Shown here: positions 53,510-61,043 of the stretch, in pieces
Layout of the letters: every line of letters starts with the position of its first letter
Position numbering within the stretch: the stretch's first letter is position 1
DNA from: JAGGSN01 sp965603725
Lineage (GTDB): Bacteria > Zixibacteria > MSB-5A5 > UBA10806 > 4484-95
NCBI GenBank assembly: GCA_965603725.1
Contig: CBFDEC010000009.1
Coordinates: forward strand, 25,458 to 89,457
Direction of reading: 5' to 3'
Length of the DNA stretch: 64,000 nucleotides
Translations under genes and position numbers: made by a program
The notes under the pieces: model-generated
What the model was told of the DNA's origin: nothing
The model's input: the letters and a program-made list of their open reading frames with translations, nothing else
Databases searched by the model: none

Positions 53510-53957
53510 ATGGGAAAAAAGACGCGAATTTTTATTCTGTTTATATTATTGGTCAGCCAACAATCTATAGTTATGGCTCAATTTAAGGGGCGGATCTCCT
53601 TCTACAGTGCAATGGGTAACAAAGATGCTATTTATGTTGTGGAGGATGGAAACAGCAATCCTCAGCTCCTGATACCCGATGCTCAATGTCCCGCATTTTC
53701 ACCAGACGGTACACGAATTGCCTTTCAAAGGAATAGAGGCAGTAATAAAGATATTTACATCATAAATACTGATGGTAGTAATGTGCACCGTCTTACCGAT
53801 TCTCCTTCATGTGAGCGCCATGCAGCTTGGTCCCCCGATGGAACGCAAATAGCCTTTCAGTCTGATCGAGACGGGAATCCGGAAATTTATATCATTTCGG
53901 TCGAAGGCGGTGATTGGCATCGCGTGACAAACAACTCAGCCATAGATATGCGGCCAA
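53510..53957 (+). pseudogene. TolB-like beta-propeller exported protein, truncated
   Basis: ATG 53510 has GAGG 8 nt upstream and opens a signal peptide (IFILFILLVSQQSIVMAQ). Two and a half PD40 repeats follow: PAFSPDGTRIAFQRNRGSN with DIYIINTDGSNVHRLT, then AAWSPDGTQIAFQSDRDG with EIYIISVEGG. The frame breaks off at NNSAIDMRPTEG near 53957, where an IS630 fragment begins on the other strand. The remaining ORF to 54115 is antisense transposase and not meaningful. The function was probably an envelope sensor or scaffold. Confidence 0.8.
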
Positions 53958-54129
53958 CAGAAGGATCGTCTGATGCCTTAGCTATTTCTTGGGTTTGTTT
54001 TTCCTCTGCCGCTAAGAGTATAATCCTCGCCCTTTCTACCAAACGATGTTCTTTTTCCCCTGCTTTTGACCATGATGATAATACTTTTCTTTCTTCTTGG
54101 CTGAGCTTAATCTGAGTAGCCTTTCCCAT
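53958..54129 (-). pseudogene. IS630-family transposase, N-terminal fragment
   Basis: From ATG 54129, with GGAGG 7 nt upstream, the reverse strand reads IKLSQEERKVLSSWSKAG, HRLVERARIILLAAEEKQ and TQEIAKA, the first DNA-binding helices of IS630 transposases. It stops making sense at about 53958 inside the TolB-like gene. It complements the C-terminal fragment at 38665-39360, so both could derive from one element type split by rearrangement. Confidence 0.78.
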
Positions 54130-54415
54130 ACTATCGCCTCCAATCTTTCATAATTATTGGAGACAATATATATCATTACGCTAAATAATGCAAGTAAGCA
54201 CTAGCCATAGATTACACACCTATCCGCGATGCCGTAGAGGAAGCTATAGCCTCATTTCAGGGTCATTGAGATTTCTGCTGCCCGACCCGGCATTCTCAGC
54301 GGGAGTACAGTACATCTGAACTCAGGATGATCGAGCGCCCCGGTCGTATTTTATTGTATTCCAACGTGTTCCGTTGATAATAGAGTAAGCGGTCTGAACC
54401 TCGAAATCGAAATTT

Positions 54416-54443
54416 ACAAAAGTTTGGGGAGAGTGAGGTTGGG
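54416..54443 (+). repeat. dispersed repeat R, partial copy
   Basis: ACAAAAGTTTGGGGAGAGTG and AGGTTGGG are the reverse complement form of the repeat core seen at 43157-44282. It lies about 275 bp before the O-methyltransferase gene and reads in the gene's direction. Confidence 0.75.
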
Positions 54444-54535
54444 CTGTTATTACAATTCAAAATTCAATATTTCAATAGTGCTGATGAAAGTTAAAAAGCT
54501 GCAAAACTCGTCCAATTGCCCCCCCATAGACTTTG

Positions 54536-54561
54536 ACCTCCTCGGAAGAGGAGGTTTTTTT
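54536..54561 (+). terminator. Rho-independent terminator
   Basis: CCTCCTC, loop GGAA, GAGGAGG followed by seven Ts. No intact gene lies directly upstream, so it may belong to a lost gene. Confidence 0.7.
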
Positions 54562-54718
54562 ATTGTTTTTTTTTGATCATATAATATAATATAGGGGAGG
54601 CAAGCATGGAGAAAGAATCCCTTCTTCATGTGTCGAGTCCATGGCTGAAAGCGTGGAGTAATCGCTCAGTTAAAATAAACCGGCATGTTTGGATTGGATG
54701 CTATAGGGGGATAATCTG

Positions 54719-55741
54719 ATGAGAGAATTGACATTGAACAAATTACCGAAGAAGGTATTGGCCGAATTGGATATGGAAACGGTCTTCAAGGCATCACGGT
54801 GCGTCCTGGCGGCAGAAAGACTCTTGGTTTTTCGAAAACTCCATGAAAAGGAACTGTCCGCTGCTGATATCAGCGGACGTACAGGGATTAAACGCAAACA
54901 TTGTGAAGCTTTTCTTGAATTTCTTGTCTTTTTGGGGCTTCTGAAAAAGAAAGGCGGTTTGTACTGCAACTCTCCCCTAGCCAATAAACACTTCATTCAG
55001 GCGCGATCTATCGACTGGACCAGATTATGGTCGGATGAATGCACTAAGGACTATGAAGCGCTAACGGTTATGGAAGATGTAATTACAAGCGGCAAAGACT
55101 GGCAACAAGTATTGGGCAAAGAGCGAAAACCCGATTATGAACTTGCTCAGGAGGACCCTCAGTGGGCAAGGGGTTTCACTTATGCACTATATGATCTATA
55201 CAAGCCGGATGCCAAAATTCTGGCTGATAATCTTGATTTGTCGAACTATCAGTCCCTTCTGGATGTCGGAGGCGGATCAGGTGTCATGTCCTTTGCCCTG
55301 GCACGCGCATATCCACACCTAAAGGCCTGCATCCTTGATTTCAAATTCGTATGCGATGCCACCAGTGAGATCATTCGTAAAGAGCGTTTGTCTAACCGGA
55401 TAAAGGCGCTGGCAGGCGACATGAACGAGTCGATCCCCGGAGGTTTCGATGTCATAATGTTCTGGAACATCGGTTATATCGATGGCCGGGTTATGAAAAT
55501 GGCTTACGAGAACCTGCCGGACGGGGGTATGGTAGTAAGAGACTGCTTCCCTCCATCAAAATCAAAAGCACCGTCACCTTCTGCGTTTATGCACGAGTAT
55601 CTGTCAGTCAGGCCAAAGCAACAAACCAAGTCCAGTATATTAAGCTCGCTCGAGGAAGCAGGATTCGGGTCGGTGAGATATCGCCGAATCAGCCAGAATA
55701 TTGGCCTGATAACCGGTTTCAAACGTGAAGCGAGTAAGTGA
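54719..55741 (+). CDS. O-methyltransferase of the dimeric plant/acetylserotonin type
   Basis: A 340-residue methyltransferase. Residues 15-95 form a winged-helix dimerisation domain (LAAERLLVFRKLHEKELSAADISG, AFLEFLVFLGLLKKKGGLY). The SAM-binding domain has LLDVGGGSGVMSFALARAYP (motif I), the acidic residue in CILDF, DVIMFWNIGYI in place of the usual 'LH.W.D', and GGMVVRD. The family's catalytic His at about that third motif appears as Asn-Ile, so catalysis may differ or the substrate may be unusual. It stands alone, bounded on both sides by repeat R in its own orientation. Confidence 0.85.
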   Translation: MRELTLNKLPKKVLAELDMETVFKASRCVLAAERLLVFRKLHEKELSAADISGRTGIKRKHCEAFLEFLVFLGLLKKKGGLYCNSPLANKHFIQARSIDWTRLWSDECTKDYEALTVMEDVITSGKDWQQVLGKERKPDYELAQEDPQWARGFTYALYDLYKPDAKILADNLDLSNYQSLLDVGGGSGVMSFALARAYPHLKACILDFKFVCDATSEIIRKERLSNRIKALAGDMNESIPGGFDVIMFWNIGYIDGRVMKMAYENLPDGGMVVRDCFPPSKSKAPSPSAFMHEYLSVRPKQQTKSSILSSLEEAGFGSVRYRRISQNIGLITGFKREASK

Positions 55742-55868
55742 ATCAGATGCTGCAACTGAAACGTCTTCACGGGACTTCCAGTCATAGTGTGCAGCTTAGC
55801 AAATTATTTTCTTCCAATGAGTTCCGGTGATGGTGGAATAGGTCACCAGAACCTTGAAGCCGAATTCT

Positions 55869-55962
55869 ACAAAAGTTTGGGGAGAATGAGGTTGGGGCCG
55901 CTTTTTCCCGCGTCAACAATACGATAATATGAAAAGGCCGCTCCGGGGAGTATGCCGATACC
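55869..55962 (+). repeat. dispersed repeat R, two-thirds copy downstream of methyltransferase
   Basis: ACAAAAGTTTGGGGAGAATG, GTTGGGGCCGC, CGTCAACAATACGATAATAT and GAAAAGGCCGCTCCGGGGAG match the full copy at 43276-43435 in reverse complement. It lies 127 bp past the methyltransferase stop. Confidence 0.8.
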
Positions 55963-56164
55963 AAACGGGAGTCTACGGTGTTTTCTGGACTACCTCTCCC
56001 CTACCATCAAATCCCAAGTCCACAATAAGTCCACACTTGATGGTTAAAACGTGGTAGTTTCTGGTGTTTTGTGGTGGTTTCCGGTTGAGTTGAAATCCGG
56101 GGTAATTTGTTGTCGCACTTTATATTATACAGTGTGGCAACAGCTTAACTTAAACCCCTGATAA

Positions 56165-56276
56165 GGGCTTGAAATCCCTCGGATGGTTTCATCCGTGCCG
56201 GTTCGATTCCGGCTTCCGGCACTTTAAATCACTACGAGTAAACGGGTTGCAAAATGTGCGTCGCAACCCGTTTTTT
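56165..56276 (+). repeat. attR: partial tRNA-Leu copy plus terminator
   Basis: From about 56165 the sequence follows the anticodon and variable arm of tRNA-Leu loosely (AAATCCCTCGG), and from 56195 to 56276 it matches attL almost base for base through the T-arm, 3' end and terminator (ACGGGTTGC/GCAACCCGT stem with six Ts). No 5' half of a tRNA is present upstream, so it is not a gene. Together with attL it bounds an island of about 25.4 kb. The onset of similarity near the anticodon loop fits crossover there. Confidence 0.86.
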
Positions 56277-56381
56277 GTTGGTCTCGGACAGGTCCACAAT
56301 AAGTCACCAGATTAGGTAATTTCGAAGTACTGATGCTGATCTTCGACAGTTTCAAAAATGATTTCCTTTACTAACAACAAG

Positions 56382-56570
56382 TTACGAGCATGGAAATAGT
56401 TTATGGCACGACACTTCCACAGTGCTTTTTGACCTTATAACTCTGCTGGGTGGCCTTACTCCGGCGGCTTGGAAAGCCTGGTGCGCAACTCCTTCAAAGT
56501 CAGTACGAATCAGATATGACTTGCCATCAAGAGTCATTTTCACAACTTGAAATTGTCTTAGGTCCCGCAT
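56382..56570 (-). CDS. possible small hypothetical protein
   Basis: A 62-codon frame with plausible amino-acid make-up (QFQVVKMTLDGKSYLIRTDF) but no SD, no recognised motif and a low-complexity end. It lies just outside attR. It could be a fragment of a larger lost gene or a chance frame. Confidence 0.3.
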   Translation of the reverse strand: MRDLRQFQVVKMTLDGKSYLIRTDFEGVAHQAFQAAGVRPPSRVIRSKSTVEVSCHKLFPCS

Positions 56571-56823
56571 CAGATTAGGCTATGAAGTTTCACGGACGTA
56601 TCTTGAGATTTAAACAAATTTCAACAGAAAATGATTGCATTAACATTTTTTGGTTTATTATTGACTTTCTATATTTCATTTTATTAAATTCCAGCGAGTA
56701 TAATGTGAAAGATGTCACAAATTAACCTGGATTGCGACTATGACGATTAAAGAGAACCAGTGTGATTATTATAGTAAATATAATCAAATAAACCGGCTAT
56801 AAAGCCAAAAAAAAGGAGAGGAA

Positions 56824-58101
56824 ATGTCGTTACTAAAAATGAAACTCGCCCAGCAGATACCCGGCCTGCGGGAAGATATCAAAAATTTCGTCAAGGAACA
56901 TGGCGATAAGCAGGTATCGACCGTGTCTTTGGCCCAGGCGTATGGCGGCATGCGCGGTGTTCGGGCAATGGTTTGTGATACCTCGGAAGTGCCTCCGGAC
57001 AGAGGATTATTAATTCGAGGTATCCCTATCGGTGAACTGACCGAGAGACTGCCTGAGGAGATATTCTTCCTTTTGTGCACCGGCGAACTTCCCGACAAAA
57101 AAGAGTTGGAAGACATTCAGAATGAGTTTGCCGGCAGAAGCAAAGTACCTGCTTATGTATGGAAAGTCCTCGAGGCGATGCCAAAGAATTCCCATCCAAT
57201 GTGTATGTTTGATACCGCTATTCTGTGTATGGAAAGGGAATCAAAATTCCGCAAAGCATATGATGAGGGAATGAAGAAAACCGAGTACTGGGAGCCGATG
57301 CTTGAAGACTGCCTCGATCTTCTGGCTAAACTGCCGGGAATCGCAGCCGGTGTTTATCGTATGCGATTTAATAAAGGACAACGCATCTCCCCGAAAAAAG
57401 GCCTCGACTGGGGCGCCAACTATGCCCATATGCTTGGTTTGAAAGACCCTAAAGGCACTTTAGCCGATTTGATGCGCCTATACCTTGTGCTTCACTCTGA
57501 TCATGAGGGCGGCAATGTGTCGGCACACGCAAGTCACTGTGTGGCCAGCGCTCTGTCTGATGCGTATTATGCTGTAAGCGCCGGCTTGAACGGCTTAGCC
57601 GGCCCGCTTCACGGACTGGCTAACCAGGAATGCTTAAACTGGGTCCTCCAGGTGCATGAGAAGTTCGACGGCGTCCCCAGCGATGATGAGTTGAAGAAAT
57701 TTGCCTGGGATACATTAAACTCCGGTAAGGTTATTCCCGGTTATGGCCATGCAGTACTGCGTGTCACCGATCCGAGATATACTGCATTCCGCGCTTTCGG
57801 CCAGAAACATATGGCTGATGACCCGATCTTCCAGATCGTTAATAAGGTTTATGAGATAGTTCCGGGTGTATTGAAAGAGCATGGCAAGGCCAAAAACCCG
57901 TGGCCGAATGTCGACGCCGGTTCCGGCGCGCTGTTGTATCATTATGGCATGAAGGAGTTCCCATATTATACAGTGTTGTTCAGCGTCTCCAGGGCGATGG
58001 GTATGTGCTCGCAGATGATTGTCAGCCGCGCTATGGGATATGCAATCGAGCGGCCGAAGTCTCTGCCGACTAAGGTGCTTAAGGCTCAGATGAGCGCTTA
58101 A
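56824..58101 (+). CDS. gltA: citrate synthase, eukaryotic-type
   Basis: A 425-residue citrate synthase. SD AAAGGAGAGG precedes ATG 56824. The active-site residues are visible: His in LHSDHEGGNVSAHASH, His in VIPGYGHAVLRVTDPRY and Asp in WPNVDAGSGALLYHYG, plus the C-terminal SRAMG. The N-terminal helical part (YGGMRGVRAMVCDTSEVPPDRG) and overall similarity are to the mitochondrial type rather than the hexameric bacterial type. It catalyses oxaloacetate plus acetyl-CoA to citrate at the entry of the TCA cycle. It stands alone; the terminator at 58334 follows after a palindrome-rich gap. Confidence 0.95.
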   Translation: MSLLKMKLAQQIPGLREDIKNFVKEHGDKQVSTVSLAQAYGGMRGVRAMVCDTSEVPPDRGLLIRGIPIGELTERLPEEIFFLLCTGELPDKKELEDIQNEFAGRSKVPAYVWKVLEAMPKNSHPMCMFDTAILCMERESKFRKAYDEGMKKTEYWEPMLEDCLDLLAKLPGIAAGVYRMRFNKGQRISPKKGLDWGANYAHMLGLKDPKGTLADLMRLYLVLHSDHEGGNVSAHASHCVASALSDAYYAVSAGLNGLAGPLHGLANQECLNWVLQVHEKFDGVPSDDELKKFAWDTLNSGKVIPGYGHAVLRVTDPRYTAFRAFGQKHMADDPIFQIVNKVYEIVPGVLKEHGKAKNPWPNVDAGSGALLYHYGMKEFPYYTVLFSVSRAMGMCSQMIVSRAMGYAIERPKSLPTKVLKAQMSA

Positions 58102-58231
58102 TCGCTTTTTCACCCAGGAATTTTAATTCCTGATACCTACGACTAATTGTGTGCGTCGGCGGGTCGCCGCACCTAACGCCAGCAAAGGTCGAGTGTGCAC
58201 AGGCTGTCTCAAAAAGGTTGCTTGTGGCAGT

Positions 58232-58305
58232 CGGAAGTTACTTCCGATTGATATTAATGAATTAAGCGCTGGGACTAAAAAGGCAGAAGTAACTTCTGCC
58301 TTCAC
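58232..58305. repeat. pair of near-perfect palindromes (GGAAGTNACTTCC type)
   Basis: TCGGAAGT-T-ACTTCCGA at about 58234-58250 and AAGGCAGAAGT-A-ACTTCTGCCTT at about 58281-58303 lie in the gap after citrate synthase. The first shares its core with 2471-2483. They may be REP-like repeats or operators. Confidence 0.6.
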
Positions 58306-58333
58306 TCATCAGGATTTATAAACAAAGCGAGTT

Positions 58334-58359
58334 AAAGTCCCCATATGGGGACTTTTTTT
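58334..58359 (+). terminator. Rho-independent terminator after citrate synthase
   Basis: AAAGTCCCC, loop ATAT, GGGGACTTT with a T-run: a perfect 9-bp stem. Confidence 0.85.
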
Positions 58360-58483
58360 ATGTGTGCTGTATAACAATATTTCTTGTTGAAAATTATCAG
58401 GAAATATTTACAGCATTAAAATTATGATTTGTGCATCAAGGCAAAATAAAGTATAGATATATCAGTGAAGTCTGATATCAGTT

Positions 58484-59434
58484 ATGCCTGAGAAAAATCA
58501 AAATAATCAAAAGAAAAGCCGCCGTCTTCAATATTGCCGGGATTTTTTCGTTCATTATGCAGGCGGTCTGTATCATCGAATCGGTGAGCATCATATTTTT
58601 TTGTTATCAGGCGGATTGGCTTTTTCGCTATTTGTCTGTATAGTTCCATTTATATTTATAGCTTTTGCGGTTCTGGGTATGGTATTGGAAAAACCTGCCA
58701 TCTCTGATCAAATCAACTCATTTATCGATGGCATGATTCCATATCAATACCAGGCTGATTTTATCAAAAAGCTGGTGTTTTCTCGTGTTGATGAATTCAA
58801 AATCTATAAAAATATTGCCGGTTGGATCGGACTAATAGGATTGCTGATCGCCTCCAGCGGTCTATTCAGCAGTATGCGAACAATCCTGAATTTAGTCTAT
58901 AAGATGAAACCTAAAGGGATTTTCCTGTACGGTAAACTGCGCGATCTGGGTCTTATTTTTCTGGTGTTGTTTTATTTTCTACTGTCGATAACTATCCTGC
59001 CGGGTTTTGAAATCATCAAGGAATTTGCTGAAAAATCAGAGATATTACATAGTTTCCAGTTTGATTTTATAGAAGGTTTTGCTACCGGGTTAGCTTCTTT
59101 TTTAATGATATTCGTCAGCTTTCTAACGGTCTATTTTTATATTCCCATGGAAAAAATGCCTAAACGAGCAATTATTGTCAGCGCTCTTTCGGCGGCAATT
59201 CTATGGGAGCTGGCAAAGCAATTGTTTGGGTTTTATATAACGAATTTTGTGACTCTTAATAGAATCTATGGAGCATATGCCCTGATGATCATAGTGGCAT
59301 TCTGGGTTTATTATTCATCTTCTGTTTTCATTCTGGGCGCCGAGATTGGACAGCTTTACAGGGAACGAATTGAAAAACTATCTTTGTTGTCAGGGCGAAA
59401 TAATATAGAAAAACCCGATATTGCTGATGTATAA
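58484..59434 (+). CDS. YihY/BrkB-family membrane protein
   Basis: A 316-residue polytopic protein with about six membrane helices. Family marks are SGGLAFSLFVCIVPFIFIAFA near the start, GLFSSMRTILNLVYK in the middle and AILWELAKQLFGFYI with YGAYALMIIVAFWVYYSSSVFILGAE near the end. YihY proteins are often annotated as ribonuclease BN in error; their real role is unknown and may be transport or envelope related. The start ATG 58484 lacks a strong SD. It precedes the PRPP synthase gene by 45 bp and may be cotranscribed. Confidence 0.88.
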   Translation: MPEKNQNNQKKSRRLQYCRDFFVHYAGGLYHRIGEHHIFLLSGGLAFSLFVCIVPFIFIAFAVLGMVLEKPAISDQINSFIDGMIPYQYQADFIKKLVFSRVDEFKIYKNIAGWIGLIGLLIASSGLFSSMRTILNLVYKMKPKGIFLYGKLRDLGLIFLVLFYFLLSITILPGFEIIKEFAEKSEILHSFQFDFIEGFATGLASFLMIFVSFLTVYFYIPMEKMPKRAIIVSALSAAILWELAKQLFGFYITNFVTLNRIYGAYALMIIVAFWVYYSSSVFILGAEIGQLYRERIEKLSLLSGRNNIEKPDIADV

Positions 59435-59479
59435 TAAGGGTGTGTTGTTTCAATTAATCCTGACAAAGGAGGTGTATAA

Positions 59480-60427
59480 TTGAAGAGTCCGGATGAAATC
59501 ATGATGTTTGCCGGCAGTGGAAGCAAACGACTTACAGCCCGTATCTGCGAATACATTGGGATAAAGCCAAAAAAAGGGGAAACGCTGCAGTTTTCCGAGG
59601 GGAACACCTTTGTTCGCGTTCTGGAAAACGTTCGCGGCCAACGGGTTTATTTAGTCCAATCTACTGTATTTCCAGCTAATGATAATTTCATGGAACTTTT
59701 ATTCTGGATTGATGCATTCAAACGCGCCAGCGCCGCCTCGGTAACCGCTGTCATTCCATATTTCAGTTATGGCAAGGGGGATAAAAAAGATGAACCGCGA
59801 GTGTCTCTTCGGGCACGGGTCTGTGCCGATGCGATTGAAGCCGCCGGCGCTGATCGTGTAGTCACCATGGACCTGCATGCGCCTCAGATACAGGGCTTTT
59901 TCCGAATTCCGGTAGATAACCTGTATGCTCTGCCGGTATTATGCGCCCGAATCAGAGAAAAGAGTCTTGAAGATTTAATGGTCGTTTCTCCCGATACCGG
60001 TTTCGCCAAACAGGCTCGGAAATATTCTTCATATCTGGGAACATCGGTTGCTATAGCGGATAAACGGCGATTAGCGCATGATGAAAAAGCGCAGATTCTG
60101 GAGATTATTGGCAATGTGAGAGGTAAAACTGCCTTAATAGTGGATGATTTTACAATGTCTGGCAATACCCTTGTCGAAGTTTCTGTAAAACTATTAGAAC
60201 TGGGAGTAAAACAGATATATGCTATGGTCGCTCATGGCGTTCTTACAAAAGACGCCGTTAAAAGGATTGACGCCAGCCCCATTAAAGAATTGCTGATTAC
60301 AGATACAGTTGAAAATCATCCTGGCGAACTTTCCGATAAAATCGAGGTAGTATCAGTCGCCTCATTGTTTGGAGAAGCTATCAAGAGAATACATAACCGG
60401 GAGAGTATCAGCGAGATGTTTCCCTGA
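59480..60427 (+). CDS. prs: ribose-phosphate pyrophosphokinase (PRPP synthase)
   Basis: A 315-residue PRPP synthase starting at TTG 59480, which has AGGAGGTG 5 nt upstream. It makes phosphoribosyl diphosphate from ribose 5-phosphate and ATP for nucleotide synthesis. Visible motifs are FAGSGSKRLTARICEYIG, TMDLHAPQIQGFF (divalent-metal His), SPDTGFAKQA, IADKRR (catalytic flexible loop Lys/Arg) and the PRPP loop ALIVDDFTMSGNTLVE. The usual ATP-binding 'YARQDRK' appears as YGKGDKK, so this is a diverged member. The cupin gene follows. Confidence 0.9.
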   Translation: MKSPDEIMMFAGSGSKRLTARICEYIGIKPKKGETLQFSEGNTFVRVLENVRGQRVYLVQSTVFPANDNFMELLFWIDAFKRASAASVTAVIPYFSYGKGDKKDEPRVSLRARVCADAIEAAGADRVVTMDLHAPQIQGFFRIPVDNLYALPVLCARIREKSLEDLMVVSPDTGFAKQARKYSSYLGTSVAIADKRRLAHDEKAQILEIIGNVRGKTALIVDDFTMSGNTLVEVSVKLLELGVKQIYAMVAHGVLTKDAVKRIDASPIKELLITDTVENHPGELSDKIEVVSVASLFGEAIKRIHNRESISEMFP

Positions 60428-60473
60428 TGATAATATAAGCCGGATCATTAATAAGGCTATTATAAGACGCGCT

Positions 60474-60848
60474 ATGTACATAAAAAATCTAAAGAAATGC
60501 GAGGAAATCATTGCCGGCGATAATACATCGTTAAGAGAACTGCTTAATCCTCTAAAAGAAAATCTGAATATCAGGTATAGTCTGGCTCAGGCAACGGTCA
60601 AACCCGGCAAGGTTACATATAAACATAAGCTTCAAAGTTCAGAAGTCTATTATATTTTAGAGGGCGAGGGGGAAATTCATATTGATAATGAAAAGGAAAA
60701 TGTATCCGCCGGCCAATCGATTTACATCCCGCCGAATTCGGTTCAGAATATTAAAAATACCGGTTTAACTGATTTAGTGTTTTTGTGTATTGCAGACCCG
60801 GCCTGGAGACCGGAGGACGAGGAAATTATGGAAAAACAAGATAGATAA
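60474..60848 (+). CDS. small cupin-domain protein
   Basis: A 124-residue single-domain cupin starting at ATG 60474. The two cupin motifs are HKLQSSEVYYILEGEGEIHI and AGQSIYIPPNSVQNIKN; the metal-binding His-x-His of motif 1 is reduced to one His plus Glu, and the last His of motif 2 is Asn, so metal binding is uncertain. Similar small cupins are sugar-isomerase-like or regulatory. It lies 46 bp after prs. Confidence 0.85.
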   Translation: MYIKNLKKCEEIIAGDNTSLRELLNPLKENLNIRYSLAQATVKPGKVTYKHKLQSSEVYYILEGEGEIHIDNEKENVSAGQSIYIPPNSVQNIKNTGLTDLVFLCIADPAWRPEDEEIMEKQDR

Positions 60849-60937
60849 ATTATTCATCTGGCTAAAAATCAACTTAATTGTTCTGCCTCTTAACGGTTTC
60901 TTTTTATATAATGTGAAATATTAAGACAAAATCTGTC

Positions 60938-60967
60938 TTGACAGCTAAGAATTTTTGTTTATATTAT
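60938..60967 (+). promoter_or_regulatory. promoter of the large secreted protein gene
   Basis: TTGACA (60938-60943), an 18-nt spacer and TATTAT (60962-60967). The expected leader to ATG 61044 is about 70 nt. Confidence 0.55.
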
Positions 60968-61043
60968 AAAAAGAAGTATATTGCTTCATTGTATCTGTTT
61001 AACAAACAAGGACTTAAAGAAGCGATCCTGGTTCGTTCTGAAA

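Noticed and set aside
53887..54115. Forward continuation of the TolB-like ORF
   Set aside because: Beyond about 53957 the forward frame is antisense to an IS630 transposase start, so it is not part of the propeller protein.
43157..55962. Integron attC sites between methyltransferase cassettes
   Set aside because: One GTTGGGC resembles a core site, but paired inverse sites with the required spacing were not found and no integron integrase is present.
55782..55964. Reverse ORF of 60 codons over repeat R
   Set aside because: It lies over the dispersed repeat and part of the gap; similar frames appear at each repeat copy and do not extend into any domain.
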